From contig NZ_JAHLPN010000016.1 in assembly GCF_018917935.1 (NCBI RefSeq), positions 1 to 63,727 of the forward strand: a DNA stretch of 63,727 bases, in the 5' to 3' direction. How positions within the stretch are numbered: position 1 is the first letter of the stretch; every line of letters starts with the position of its first letter. Under the pieces are notes generated by a model that was not told where the DNA came from, did no database searches, and saw nothing but the letters and a program-made list of their open reading frames with translations. This DNA comes from Kineothrix sp. MSJ-39. Its GTDB lineage: Bacteria; Bacillota; Clostridia; Lachnospirales; Lachnospiraceae. Positions 52,608-62,136 of the stretch are shown one piece after another. The position numbers were made by a program, and so were the translations under genes.

Positions 52608-53186
52608 GACAGATGTTCCCTTTGCCGAAAGAACGGCAGGGATCGATGAACCGATGATAACGGAATAATAAGAAATCAGCTTTTCCTTATCATACAGATC
52701 CGGATGCTGGAACAGATCAATGGTGATTCCAACAATGCCTTCTGTATAGAAGTTGCATAAAAAGTGACGGAAATCATTATCGATCACAAGAGAGAGCTTT
52801 TGTTCCGTATTGCGGATGATCGTATCCACGATACCGATAAAATCGTGATAGAAAAACCGCTTCAGTTCATCACGGCCTACAGAATCATAAATGCAGTTCA
52901 GGAAAAAGGAGTTTTGCTCCACATAATCGATCACAAATAAGAAAGCATCCTGATAGTCATTGAGCAGGTCAAATTGCTTGATCACTTCAACGGCTTCCTG
53001 TTCGAGCATCCACTTGAGCAGATCATAGATATCTTCAAAGTGATAATAAAAAGTTTTGCGATTTACATTGCAGTTACGAATGAGTTCGCTGACCGTAATT
53101 TTAGAAAAGGGCTTGTGCTTCATCAGTTCCTTCAGGGACTGGCACAGGGCCTTTTTTGTGCGCATGGAAGTTTCTTCATGAGTCAT
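52596..53186 (-). CDS. TetR/AcrR-family regulator, probable controller of the MMPL operon
   Basis: The protein has 196 residues. The N-terminal HTH is SLKELMKHKPFSKITVSELI, RNCNVNRKTFYYHFEDIYDL. The C-terminal half resembles the TetR_C_8-like helical domain. GGAGG precedes the ATG. It is divergent from the MMPL-type exporter, and palindromes lie in the shared intergenic region, so it is the likely repressor of the exporter. It overlaps the 3' end of the metal ATPase gene by 12 bases tail to tail. Confidence 0.85.
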   Translation of the reverse strand: MTHEETSMRTKKALCQSLKELMKHKPFSKITVSELIRNCNVNRKTFYYHFEDIYDLLKWMLEQEAVEVIKQFDLLNDYQDAFLFVIDYVEQNSFFLNCIYDSVGRDELKRFFYHDFIGIVDTIIRNTEQKLSLVIDNDFRHFLCNFYTEGIVGITIDLFQHPDLYDKEKLISYYSVIIGSSIPAVLSAKGTSVSQI

Positions 53187-53401
53187 ATCTGCATACCTCC
53201 TTACATTTCTTCTTCCATATTATAACGAACCTGCCGGAAAAGAAAACCACAATTATGCCACATTTGACCATCAAATATAGGACAACTGTCCAAAATTACA
53301 CAACTGGGTACTGTTTGCCCATGGAAAGAAGGCGCAGGATTTTTATAATCGTTAAGTGAAAAGACGAATGAAACAAGGAACAAAAAGAAAGGGTGAACGA
53401 A
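53187..53401. promoter_or_regulatory. TetR/MMPL divergent intergenic region with palindromes
   Basis: GGACAACTGTCC (53280-53291) is a perfect palindrome apart from its centre. TGGG(53305 on)…CCCA is a looser pair. A TATAAT lies at 53344-53349 before the MMPL gene. This is the likely operator zone for the TetR protein at 52596-53186. Confidence 0.5.
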
Positions 53402-55447
53402 GTGAAGAAATTTTTCAAACAGATCGTAGATCATCCCAAACAGATCGTGATCGTTTTTGTACTTGCGGCTATCATCTGTGCTCTTTGCCAGCAGATGATC
53501 AGGGTAGATTATGATATGAATGATTATCTGCCGAAAAACAGTCCGAGTACAACAGCGCTGGATCTGATGGAGGAGGAATTTGACGGTGGTATTCCAAATG
53601 CAAGGGTGATGATACGGGATGTAACGATCCCGGAAGCATTGGCAATGAAACAGGAGATCGAGCAGGTGGGCGGTGTGACAGATGTGACCTGGCTGGATGA
53701 TGCGGTTTCCATTGAGGAACCACTTGCCATGCAGGATACCGATACGGTTGAAACCTATTATAAAGATGGTAATGCATTATTTTCCGTTACGATAGAGGAA
53801 GAGAAACAGATCGCAGCGGTCAATGAGATCAGAGAAGTAATCGGCGATGATAATGCGATGGAAGGAAGTGCCGTTTCCACTGTAGTTGCAACACAGAGCA
53901 CCGTATCGGAGATTTCCAAGATCGCGGTGATCGCGGTTCTGTTTGTGATCTTTATCCTGATCCTGACAACAACCTCCTGGCTGGATGCATTTCTGGTCAT
54001 GGCGGGACTTGGTGTTGCCATACTGATCAATGCGGGAACAAACCTGATCTTCGGGGAGATCTCCTTTGTCACAAATGCAGCGGGCAATATCCTGCAGCTT
54101 GCGGTATCTCTTGATTATTCCGTATTTTTGCTGCATCGTTTTACAGAATGCAGACAAAGTCAGCCGGATGCCAAAACTGCAATGGTAGAGGCACTTAGCA
54201 TGTCTGTTTCTTCTATATTATCCAGCGGTCTGACAACTGTGATCGGATTTCTGGCATTGTGTATGATGCAGTTTCGGATCGGACCGGATCTGGGAAGGGC
54301 ACTGGCAAAAGGAATTGCGATCAGCCTGATCGTTGTATTTGCATTTATGCCGGCATTGATCCTTCTGACTTACAAGCTGGAGGATAAACTGAAACATAAA
54401 GAGTTTATGCCATCTTTCCACAAGTTTGGAAAGGCTGTACAGAAGCTGATGCTTCCCTGTGTGATCTGTTTTGTGATCTTGATCGTACCGGCGTATCTGG
54501 CATCTAATTCCAACAGCTTCTACTACGGGGCATCAAAGATCTTTGGACCAAGTACACAGCTTGGTGCGGATACGGAAGCAATCGAGGAGATATTTGGAAA
54601 ACAGGATACTTATGTGCTGCTTGTACCAAAGGAAGATAAGGCATTACAGAAAACACTTTCCGATGAACTGCACAAGCTGCCTGAGATCAGCAGCATTATT
54701 TCTTATGTAGATACAGTCGGTATGGAAATTCCGGAAAGTTATCTGGATCAGGCAACCTATGAAAAACTCTGTTCCGATCATTATACAAGACTGGTTCTTT
54801 CCATAGATGCGCCATATGAAGGGCAGGAAACCTTCCACCTTGTTAAAAATATCAGATCAATCGCAGAGAAGTATTATTCGGGAGAGTGGTATCTGGCAGG
54901 ACAGGGCGTTTCCACCTATGACCTGATGGATACGATCACAGCGGATATGACAAAGGTCAATTTGATCGCGATCGGAGCAGTATTGATCGTACTGATCCTG
55001 ACACTGAAGTCGATCACACTTCCTGTGATCCTTGTACTGAGTATTGAAGCGGCGATCTGGATCAACTTATCAGTCCCGTATTTTACCGATCAGACGATCT
55101 TCTATATTGCGTATCTGATCATCAGCTCGGTACAGCTCGGCGCGACTGTGGATTACGCGATCCTGTTTACGGAACGGTATAAGGAATTCCGGGAAACATA
55201 TGGAAAGAAGGATGCCATTGTACAGACGGTGCAGGCAGTTACGGTTTCTATTCTGACATCCGGAAGTGCCCTGACGGTAGTCGGCTTCCTGCTTGGAAAG
55301 ATCTCCACACACGGGCTATTGTCCCAGCTTGGCTATTTCCTTGGAAAAGGAACGCTGTGCTCCTTAGTGATCGTATTATTTGTTCTGCCGGGACTTTTGT
55401 ATCTGTTTGACGGTGTTTTTATCAAAAAGAAAAAACAGAAGATATAA
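53402..55447 (+). CDS. MMPL/RND-family exporter
   Basis: The 681-residue protein has about twelve transmembrane segments in two halves, each with an extracytoplasmic loop of about 130-170 residues. The proton-relay motifs are SLDYSVFLLHRF and TVDYAILFTERY, one in each half. This fits MMPL/HpnN-like RND transporters exporting lipids or drugs. The GTG at 53402 follows AAAGGG at proper spacing; a GTG at 53393 is an alternative. It starts a two-gene operon with a secreted coiled-coil partner, 17 bp downstream. Confidence 0.88.
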   Translation: MKKFFKQIVDHPKQIVIVFVLAAIICALCQQMIRVDYDMNDYLPKNSPSTTALDLMEEEFDGGIPNARVMIRDVTIPEALAMKQEIEQVGGVTDVTWLDDAVSIEEPLAMQDTDTVETYYKDGNALFSVTIEEEKQIAAVNEIREVIGDDNAMEGSAVSTVVATQSTVSEISKIAVIAVLFVIFILILTTTSWLDAFLVMAGLGVAILINAGTNLIFGEISFVTNAAGNILQLAVSLDYSVFLLHRFTECRQSQPDAKTAMVEALSMSVSSILSSGLTTVIGFLALCMMQFRIGPDLGRALAKGIAISLIVVFAFMPALILLTYKLEDKLKHKEFMPSFHKFGKAVQKLMLPCVICFVILIVPAYLASNSNSFYYGASKIFGPSTQLGADTEAIEEIFGKQDTYVLLVPKEDKALQKTLSDELHKLPEISSIISYVDTVGMEIPESYLDQATYEKLCSDHYTRLVLSIDAPYEGQETFHLVKNIRSIAEKYYSGEWYLAGQGVSTYDLMDTITADMTKVNLIAIGAVLIVLILTLKSITLPVILVLSIEAAIWINLSVPYFTDQTIFYIAYLIISSVQLGATVDYAILFTERYKEFRETYGKKDAIVQTVQAVTVSILTSGSALTVVGFLLGKISTHGLLSQLGYFLGKGTLCSLVIVLFVLPGLLYLFDGVFIKKKKQKI

Positions 55448-55464
55448 AGAAAGGAGAAATCATC

Positions 55465-57516
55465 ATGCAACATAGTAATAGAGAAGTAAACAAAAAAAGA
55501 AATCATATATATGGAAAAAAGCAGATCATGCGCTGTATGGCAGGTGCTATGACTGTTACGCTTCTGACCGGAACCGTGCTGGGGCAGGCTGCCCTGGCAG
55601 CGGGAACGGAGGCGCAGAAGGAAGAAGTTGTGTATATCATCACAGATGCGCAGGGATCTGTAGACTCTGTTAATGTAGTCAATATCTGCGGAAGCGGTAA
55701 GATAACGGATTACGGTGATTACAGCAGCGTTAAGATGCTGACTTCCACAGATCCGATCAAGCTGGATGGCGATAAAGTGACCTTTGAAACTGACAAGGAA
55801 CAGGTATATTATCAGGGAACCATGGAAGATACCCAGATCCCGTGGCATATTGCACTGACCTATGAGCTGGACGGCAAAGAAGTTAGTGCAGAGGAACTTG
55901 CCGGACAGAGCGGAAAACTCAGCATGCATTTTGTGATCAGTGAAAATAAAGCATGTAAGCATAATTATTATGAAGAATATGCGCTGCAGGCAACCTTCTT
56001 ATTAGATACGGAACATTGCAGCAATATTACGGCAGAGGGTGCTACACTTGCAAATGTCGGCGTGGATAAACAGATCAGTTATACTGTACTGCCGGGCAAG
56101 GGGCTCGATGCAACGATCGAAGCGGATGTAACGGATTTCGAGATGGATGCACCGGCGATCAATGGTATCAAGCTGAATCTGGATGTGGATATCGATGAAA
56201 GCGAACTGACAGATAAGGTAGAGCAGATCATGGATGCCACAGCAAAACTTTCCGATGGTGCTACAGAGTTGTCCGACGGTACCAAGGAAGTGCAAGAGAA
56301 CCAGAAAAAGATCAAAGACGGTACAGAAGATTTATACAGCGGCGTCTCCAGTCTGGATCAGGGTATCAGCACATTCAGCCAGGGTGTTACTGCCATGCAG
56401 GAAGGGCTGAATACCTTAAATAAGCAGAGCGGTACACTGACAAGCGGCTCCGCCCAGATGCTGAAAGCACTTCAGAAGCTGCAGAAATCTTTACAGGATG
56501 TATCTGTTTCCACAGAGGATATCAAAAAGCTGACAGACTCCTCTGCGGCGGTTAAATCCGGTATTTCTGATCTTTCAAGTGCTGCAGGTCAGCTTGAGCA
56601 GGCTGTGTCTTACAGCTCCTATCAGGCAGCGATGAAAGCAAACGGACTGGATCTTGACCAGTTGACAGCAGGTAACACGTCAGCAGCAGCGACTCTGACA
56701 GAGCAGATCCAGCAGATGCAGCAGTCCGTAGAACAGATCAAGAGCATTCCGGGCTATGATGCAGATCCGACTTATGCAGCGCAGGTAGCGCAGATGGAAG
56801 CACAGATTTCTTCCCTGACACAGGTTGTCACACTGTTAAACGGAAACAATGCAGCACTTGGCGGGGTCAATACTTACCTGACAACCGTTTCAGCCGGTAT
56901 GCAGCAGCTATCGCAGGGACTTGACAGTTTAAATACCCAATATACAGCTTTTGATACAGCTATTTCAGAGCTTGCCACAACACTTTCCGGTATGGTAATG
57001 GATATGGGCTCTCTCAAATCCGGTGTTGATGATCTGGTTATAAATTACAAGAAGCTGGACAAAGGAATCCAGGATTATACAGGTGGCGTCCAGATGATCG
57101 TAACAAATTACAAGAAACTGGTGGAAGGCGTTTCCGACCTGGCAGCAGGCAGTAAGGAGCTTCTGCAGGGAAGCGGTGCTTTAAAGGATGGCACAGCAGA
57201 GCTTTACGATGGTGTGACACAGTTATGTGAAGGTTCCGCAGGGCTTTCCGACAAAGCAAACGAATTCAAAGATGAAACTTCTGATATGGACACACAGGTA
57301 GATGACAGCATTGATGAAATGATCGCTTCTATCTCAGGCCATGAAACAGAGCCGGTTTCCTTCGCCTCTACCAAAAATAAAGAGGTAAAATCCGTACAGT
57401 TCGTTATTAAAATGACAGGTGTGGAAAAACAGGATACGGAAGAAGCAGCAGTAGAGCAGACACAGAATAAGAGTTTCTGGGAAAAATTGACTTCCCTGTT
57501 CCGTAAAGAAAAATAA
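55465..57516 (+). CDS. Secreted coiled-coil partner of the MMPL exporter (YhgE-like repeats)
   Basis: The protein has 683 residues. The N-terminal signal peptide (about 1-46) is MRCMAGAMTVTLLTGTVLGQ, AALA. A beta-rich domain follows (about 50-250). A long helical part (about 260-600) contains heptad-like LxxGxxxLxxG units, for example KLSDGATELSDGTKEVQEN and KELLQGSGALKDGTAEL. Such repeats occur in YhgE/Pip and related export proteins. No C-terminal membrane anchor is apparent. Paired genes of this kind suggest an extracytoplasmic adaptor or periplasm-like spoke for the MMPL pump (inference). Confidence 0.75.
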   Translation: MQHSNREVNKKRNHIYGKKQIMRCMAGAMTVTLLTGTVLGQAALAAGTEAQKEEVVYIITDAQGSVDSVNVVNICGSGKITDYGDYSSVKMLTSTDPIKLDGDKVTFETDKEQVYYQGTMEDTQIPWHIALTYELDGKEVSAEELAGQSGKLSMHFVISENKACKHNYYEEYALQATFLLDTEHCSNITAEGATLANVGVDKQISYTVLPGKGLDATIEADVTDFEMDAPAINGIKLNLDVDIDESELTDKVEQIMDATAKLSDGATELSDGTKEVQENQKKIKDGTEDLYSGVSSLDQGISTFSQGVTAMQEGLNTLNKQSGTLTSGSAQMLKALQKLQKSLQDVSVSTEDIKKLTDSSAAVKSGISDLSSAAGQLEQAVSYSSYQAAMKANGLDLDQLTAGNTSAAATLTEQIQQMQQSVEQIKSIPGYDADPTYAAQVAQMEAQISSLTQVVTLLNGNNAALGGVNTYLTTVSAGMQQLSQGLDSLNTQYTAFDTAISELATTLSGMVMDMGSLKSGVDDLVINYKKLDKGIQDYTGGVQMIVTNYKKLVEGVSDLAAGSKELLQGSGALKDGTAELYDGVTQLCEGSAGLSDKANEFKDETSDMDTQVDDSIDEMIASISGHETEPVSFASTKNKEVKSVQFVIKMTGVEKQDTEEAAVEQTQNKSFWEKLTSLFRKEK

Positions 57517-57535
57517 TATTGTTTCATAGGAAAGA

Positions 57536-57567
57536 AAATCCTGCGGTCAGAATGATCGCAGGATTTT
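57536..57567. terminator. Bidirectional terminator
   Basis: AAAATCCTGCG (57536-57546) pairs with CGCAGGATTTT (57557-57567). It lies between the coiled-coil gene and the convergent TetR gene, overlapping the latter's last codons. Confidence 0.88.
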
Positions 57568-58068
57568 CATCATATAATCTATCATTTCTTCGGGGGTTTC
57601 TTCCATACCGTCTAAGACCCATTTCTGACCGACATCATTTAAAATAGCCATCTTCGCGGATCTGTTATACTTTTCGGGTGCAGAGTGCATATCCTTTGCT
57701 TCTTCCATGGCACGGATCTTATCATGAAGGCGGTAGAAGATGATATTCTGATTCTGTGAATGCGGGATAAAAATGGTCTTGCTGTTACGGGAAAGCTGGT
57801 AGAAAAAGTGGAACAGAAATTCACGCAGACTCCGGTCATCTCCGTAATCGAGCATTGGTGCAAGCTCCGTCACAAATTCATTTGCCATGCGGTCTGTGAT
57901 GCTTTCTATAATATCGGAAATGGAATCAAAGTTCCGATAGTAGGTCACACGGGCAACATCCGCCTTTTTGACAATGTCCGTTACTGTAATATCCATATAC
58001 GGCTTTTCTTCCAGAAGATCCAGAAAAGCCTTTTCAATCTGCTCTTTTGCATTACGCGGTTCATGCAT
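57547..58068 (-). CDS. TetR/AcrR-family repressor of the second ABC exporter
   Basis: The protein has 173 residues. The HTH is EKAFLDLLEEKPYMDITVTD, IVKKADVARVTYYRNFDSIS. The C-terminal half is helical and short. AGGAG precedes the ATG. It is divergent from the second exporter, and repeated TGATACA/TGTATCA-type elements overlap both promoters (58139-58194). Autorepression plus repression of the exporter, relieved by a substrate, is the likely logic. Confidence 0.88.
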   Translation of the reverse strand: MHEPRNAKEQIEKAFLDLLEEKPYMDITVTDIVKKADVARVTYYRNFDSISDIIESITDRMANEFVTELAPMLDYGDDRSLREFLFHFFYQLSRNSKTIFIPHSQNQNIIFYRLHDKIRAMEEAKDMHSAPEKYNRSAKMAILNDVGQKWVLDGMEETPEEMIDYMMKILRSF

Positions 58069-58117
58069 GATACAAAATCTCCTTTTTTTGTTTCATTTTA
58101 AAATCTGTTGTTGATTT

Positions 58118-58156
58118 TATAAAAATGTATAACTATACTGTTTCAAGAATGATACA
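58118..58156 (-). promoter_or_regulatory. Promoter of the TetR gene with overlapping operator
   Basis: On the minus strand TTGAAA (58146-58141) and TTTATA (58123-58118) are 17 bases apart. TGTTTCA AGAA TGATACA (58139-58156) is an imperfect inverted repeat over the -35 box. The TGATACAAAAT part recurs at 58068-58078. Confidence 0.7.
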
Positions 58157-58165
58157 AAATGTAAC

Positions 58166-58194
58166 TTGCATGAATATACTGTATCAGTTACAAT
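58166..58194 (+). promoter_or_regulatory. Promoter of the second ABC exporter with palindromic operator
   Basis: TTGCAT (58166-58171) and TACAAT (58189-58194) are 17 bases apart. ACTGTATCAGT (58178-58188) is a palindrome with half-site ACTG…CAGT that fills the spacer next to the -10. Confidence 0.7.
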
Positions 58195-58240
58195 AGCAAC
58201 TGTCAAGTTTTTAAAAGAATGAAAAAGGAGGAAAATCACT

Positions 58241-60001
58241 GTGATAAAAACACTATTTCACCAGATCGGTGCCTATAAAAAAGATTCCATACTGACACCG
58301 ATCTACGCAGCGGCGGAAGTCATCATGGAAATTCTGATCCCTTTTGTAACGGCTGCGATCATAGATGAAGGCATTCAGGCAGGCAATATGCAAAAGGTGC
58401 TGCAGTACGGCGTGATCATGATCGTGCTCGCGCTCCTTAGCCTGTTTTTCGGTATTCAGGCGGGCAGAAAGGCAGCCAGTGCATCTACCGGATTTGCCTG
58501 CAATCTGCGGGAGAGTATGTATCGGAACATACAGACTTTTTCCTTTTCCAATATTGATAAATTCAGTACCGCAGGTCTTGTTACAAGAATGACGACAGAT
58601 GTCACAAACATGCAGAACGCATATCAGATGATCCTGCGTATTGCGGTCAGAGCTCCTATGACACTGATCTGCAGCATGGTCATGTGCTTTATCATCAATG
58701 TAAAGCTGAGCCTGATCTTTTTAGTTGCCTTATGCGTACTGGCAGTAGCACTTATCTACATTATGATGCATGCAATGCCTGTTTTTCAGGAGGTCTTTTC
58801 CAAATACGATGACTTAAATGCCAGCGTGCAGGAAAACGTAACAGCGATCCGTGTTGTAAAAGCATTTGTCAGAGAAGATTTTGAAAATCAGAAATTCGGA
58901 AAAGCAGCAGAAGTATTATGTAAACTGTTTGTAAAGGCAGAAAGCATTATCGTATTCAACTCTCCGATCATGATGACTGTTATCTTTGCATCAATGCTCG
59001 GACTTTCCTGGATCGGCGCGCAGCTTATCGTGGCTGGTGATCTGACAACGGGAAATCTGATGTCACTATTCAGCTATGTGCTCAGCATGATGATGTCACT
59101 GATGATGTTATCTATGATATTTGTTATGTTAACCATGAGTACAGCAAGTGCAAAGCGAATCGTAGAAGTGCTGAATGAAAAGGCAGATCTGACAGATCCG
59201 CAGGAGCCGCTGAAGGAAGTCAAGGATGGCAGTATTGATTTTAATCATGTCAGCTTCTCTTATAAAGCAGGAACCGGAGAAGATACCTTAAAGGATATCG
59301 ATCTACATATCCATGCAGGAGAAACAATCGGTATTATTGGTGGAACGGGCTGCGGCAAATCCAGCTTTGTCAATCTGATCTCCCGTCTGTATGATGTGAC
59401 GGAAGGCAGTATCTGCGTCGGTGGCGAAGATGTCAGAAATTATGATATGGAAGTGCTGCGTGATAAAGTAGCGGTTGTCCTGCAGAAAAATGTCCTGTTT
59501 TCCGGTACGATCCTCGACAATCTGCGCTGGGGCAAGGAGGATGCCACGGAAGAAGAGTGCAGACAGGTCTGCGAGCTTGCCTGTGCAGATGAATTTATTG
59601 AACGTTTTCCACAGAAATACAATACGCATATCGAGCAGGGCGGAAATAACGTATCCGGCGGACAGAAACAGCGTCTTTGTATTGCAAGAGCCCTCTTAAA
59701 GGATCCGAAGGTTCTGATCCTGGATGATTCCACAAGTGCGGTAGATACGGCAACGGATGCAAAGATCCGGGCAGCATTTGCCACAAAAATCCCGGGCACG
59801 ACCAAGCTGATCATTTCACAGCGTATTTCCAGTGTACAGGATGCAGATCGTATCCTGGTGCTGGATGATGGCAGGGTCAGTGGTTTTGCACCGCATAAAG
59901 AGTTGCTTGCAAACAACCAGATTTATCAGGAAATTTATAACGTACAAATGCAGTCCGGTGGAGATTTTGACCAGAAGATGCAGGAAGGAGGTCTTGAATA
60001 A
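58241..60001 (+). CDS. Heterodimeric ABC exporter, non-catalytic-site subunit (EfrA-like), second copy
   Basis: The protein has 586 residues. Six transmembrane helices and an NBD with Walker A GGTGCGKSS, signature VSGGQKQRL, Walker B LILDDSTSAVD (Asp for Glu) and LIISQRISS (Gln for His). These substitutions mark the degenerate subunit of Efr/Lmr-type exporters. It starts with GTG at 58241, with AAAGGAGG upstream. The stop overlaps the next gene's ATG. It differs from the first pair (33.7-37.3 kb) in having a divergent TetR regulator. Confidence 0.9.
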   Translation: MIKTLFHQIGAYKKDSILTPIYAAAEVIMEILIPFVTAAIIDEGIQAGNMQKVLQYGVIMIVLALLSLFFGIQAGRKAASASTGFACNLRESMYRNIQTFSFSNIDKFSTAGLVTRMTTDVTNMQNAYQMILRIAVRAPMTLICSMVMCFIINVKLSLIFLVALCVLAVALIYIMMHAMPVFQEVFSKYDDLNASVQENVTAIRVVKAFVREDFENQKFGKAAEVLCKLFVKAESIIVFNSPIMMTVIFASMLGLSWIGAQLIVAGDLTTGNLMSLFSYVLSMMMSLMMLSMIFVMLTMSTASAKRIVEVLNEKADLTDPQEPLKEVKDGSIDFNHVSFSYKAGTGEDTLKDIDLHIHAGETIGIIGGTGCGKSSFVNLISRLYDVTEGSICVGGEDVRNYDMEVLRDKVAVVLQKNVLFSGTILDNLRWGKEDATEEECRQVCELACADEFIERFPQKYNTHIEQGGNNVSGGQKQRLCIARALLKDPKVLILDDSTSAVDTATDAKIRAAFATKIPGTTKLIISQRISSVQDADRILVLDDGRVSGFAPHKELLANNQIYQEIYNVQMQSGGDFDQKMQEGGLE

Positions 60002-61914
60002 TGGCAAGAGGACCAATGCGTGGACCGGGACCGAGAGGACCGAAAAACGGTGGAAAAAGTGCAGATCCGAAGAAATCTCTTGGGAAAGTACTTCGTTATG
60101 TCATGGAAAAATATAAGGCAGCGTGTGTGATCGTGGTGATCGGTATTATCATATCGGCACTTGGTATTTTGACAATGACCTTATTTATCCAGACCTTGAT
60201 CGACCAGTATATCATGCCTCTGATGGGGCAGGCTGATCCGGATTTCACACCGCTTGCAAACCGGCTTGTAAAGCTTGGCGTGGTGCTGGCAGCGGGTATT
60301 ATTTCAACCTATGCTTATAACAGGATCATGGTAACAGTCAGCCAGGGAACCATGAAAAGACTCAGAGTGCAGTTGTTTTCCCATATGGAATCGCTGCCTA
60401 TCAAATATTTTGATACCCATGCACACGGCGATATCATGTCGGTTTATACGAATGATGTGGATACGCTCAGACAGTTGATCAGCCAGAGTATTCCGCAGAC
60501 GATCAACTCCGTGATCTCTCTGGTATCGACACTGATCAGTATGATCGTGCTGGATATTCCGCTGACACTCGTTTCTTTACTGATGGTTGGCTTTATGATG
60601 TTTGTGACGTCTAAGATGAGTAACCTGTCCGGTAAATACTTTATGCAGCAGCAGAAGGATCTGGGTGCGGTCAATGGTTATATTGAAGAAATGATGGAAG
60701 GACAGAAGGTTGTCAAGGTATTCTGTCATGAGGAAAAGAGCATGGAGGACTTTGAAAAGCTGAACCGTCAGCTTTGTGACAGTGCCAGAAATGCCAATGC
60801 CGTTGCCAATATTATCATGCCGATCAACAACAACCTCGGTAATATCAGCTATGTGCTCTGCGCGATCGTTGGCGGTGTGCTGGCATTGAACGGATTTTCC
60901 GGGCTGACGATCGGAACACTGGTTGCATTCCTGAGTCTGAACAAAGGCTTTACACAGCCTGTGACACAGGTCAGCCAGCAGCTCGGCAGTATCATCATGG
61001 CTTCAGCCGGTGCAGAGCGTGTCTTTAATCTGATGGAAGCAGAGCCGGAAACAGATGATGGCTATGTAGAGCTTGTCCGTGCTAAAGAAGATACGGATGG
61101 CACTATTACGGAAACAAAGGAAAGAACCGGTATGTGGGCATGGAAGCATCCGCATCAGGCAGATGGCAGTGTTACCTATAAGAAACTGGAAGGTAAGGTA
61201 ACCTTTGACGGTGTTGATTTCGGTTACAACGATGACAAGATGGTGCTGCATGATATCAAGATGTTTGCAGAACCGGGACAGAAGCTGGCATTTGTCGGTA
61301 GTACCGGTGCAGGTAAGACAACGATCACAAACCTGATCAACCGTTTCTATGATATTCAGGACGGTAAGATCCGTTATGATGATATCAATGTCAACAAGAT
61401 TAAAAAGGCAGATCTTCGTCGAAGCCTTGGTATTGTATTGCAGGATACGCATCTGTTCACCGGAACGGTGATGGAGAATATCCGTTATGGACGTCTGGAT
61501 GCCACAGATGAGGACTGCAAAAAGGCAGCAAAGCTTGCCAATGCAGATGGTTTCATCCGAAGACTGCCAAATGGCTATGACACAGTGCTGACAGGTGATG
61601 GTGCCAATTTAAGTCAGGGACAGAGACAGCTGATCGCAATCGCGCGTGCGGCTGTTGCAGATCCACCTGCACTGATCCTTGATGAGGCAACTTCTTCCAT
61701 CGATACACGTACGGAAGTACTGGTACAGCGTGGTATGGATGCTCTCATGAAAGGCAGAACGAGCTTTGTCATTGCGCACAGACTTTCCACAGTCCGCAAT
61801 GCAGACTGCATCATGGTCATGGAGCAGGGGCGTATCATCGAGCGTGGTACCCACGAACAACTCCTGGAGCAGAAGGGTAGATACTACCAGTTGTATACAG
61901 GAAAGACAGCGTAG
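60001..61914 (+). CDS. Heterodimeric ABC exporter, catalytic-site subunit (EfrB-like), second copy
   Basis: The protein has 637 residues. A Gly/Pro/Arg leader (MARGPMRGPGPRGPKNGGKS) precedes six transmembrane helices and an NBD with Walker A GSTGAGKTT, signature NLSQGQRQL, intact Walker B LILDEATSSID and VIAHRLST. An insert of about 40 residues (about 355-395, charged) lies before the NBD. It overlaps its partner by TAATG and is transcribed with it. Drug or peptide export is likely. Confidence 0.9.
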   Translation: MARGPMRGPGPRGPKNGGKSADPKKSLGKVLRYVMEKYKAACVIVVIGIIISALGILTMTLFIQTLIDQYIMPLMGQADPDFTPLANRLVKLGVVLAAGIISTYAYNRIMVTVSQGTMKRLRVQLFSHMESLPIKYFDTHAHGDIMSVYTNDVDTLRQLISQSIPQTINSVISLVSTLISMIVLDIPLTLVSLLMVGFMMFVTSKMSNLSGKYFMQQQKDLGAVNGYIEEMMEGQKVVKVFCHEEKSMEDFEKLNRQLCDSARNANAVANIIMPINNNLGNISYVLCAIVGGVLALNGFSGLTIGTLVAFLSLNKGFTQPVTQVSQQLGSIIMASAGAERVFNLMEAEPETDDGYVELVRAKEDTDGTITETKERTGMWAWKHPHQADGSVTYKKLEGKVTFDGVDFGYNDDKMVLHDIKMFAEPGQKLAFVGSTGAGKTTITNLINRFYDIQDGKIRYDDINVNKIKKADLRRSLGIVLQDTHLFTGTVMENIRYGRLDATDEDCKKAAKLANADGFIRRLPNGYDTVLTGDGANLSQGQRQLIAIARAAVADPPALILDEATSSIDTRTEVLVQRGMDALMKGRTSFVIAHRLSTVRNADCIMVMEQGRIIERGTHEQLLEQKGRYYQLYTGKTA

Positions 61915-61941
61915 GAGATATATATAAATAGAAGTATTGAG

Positions 61942-61990
61942 AATATAGCTTATTATCTTGCTTTTTAGTGGATAATAGGCTATATTTTAT
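61942..61990 (+). terminator. Terminator after the second ABC exporter
   Basis: AATATAGC…TATTATC (61942-61957) pairs with GATAATA…GCTATATT (61971-61986), followed by T-rich sequence. Confidence 0.75.
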
Positions 61991-62136
61991 TTATCGTGAC
62001 AGTAATATCTATCTAAGTTATCATCAAAATTCAAGTCCGTTCGGACAATATTTCACAGATAGTTGAAACAGAAAATGACAGGAAAGATATATTGCGAAGA
62101 AACTGGAAATACAATATACTGAAAGAGAGAGTCAAT

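Noticed and set aside
62092-62136. Upstream start for the zincin-like protein
   Set aside because: The added residues follow no ribosome binding site; the ATG at 62137 is preceded by a purine-rich AAAGAGAG.
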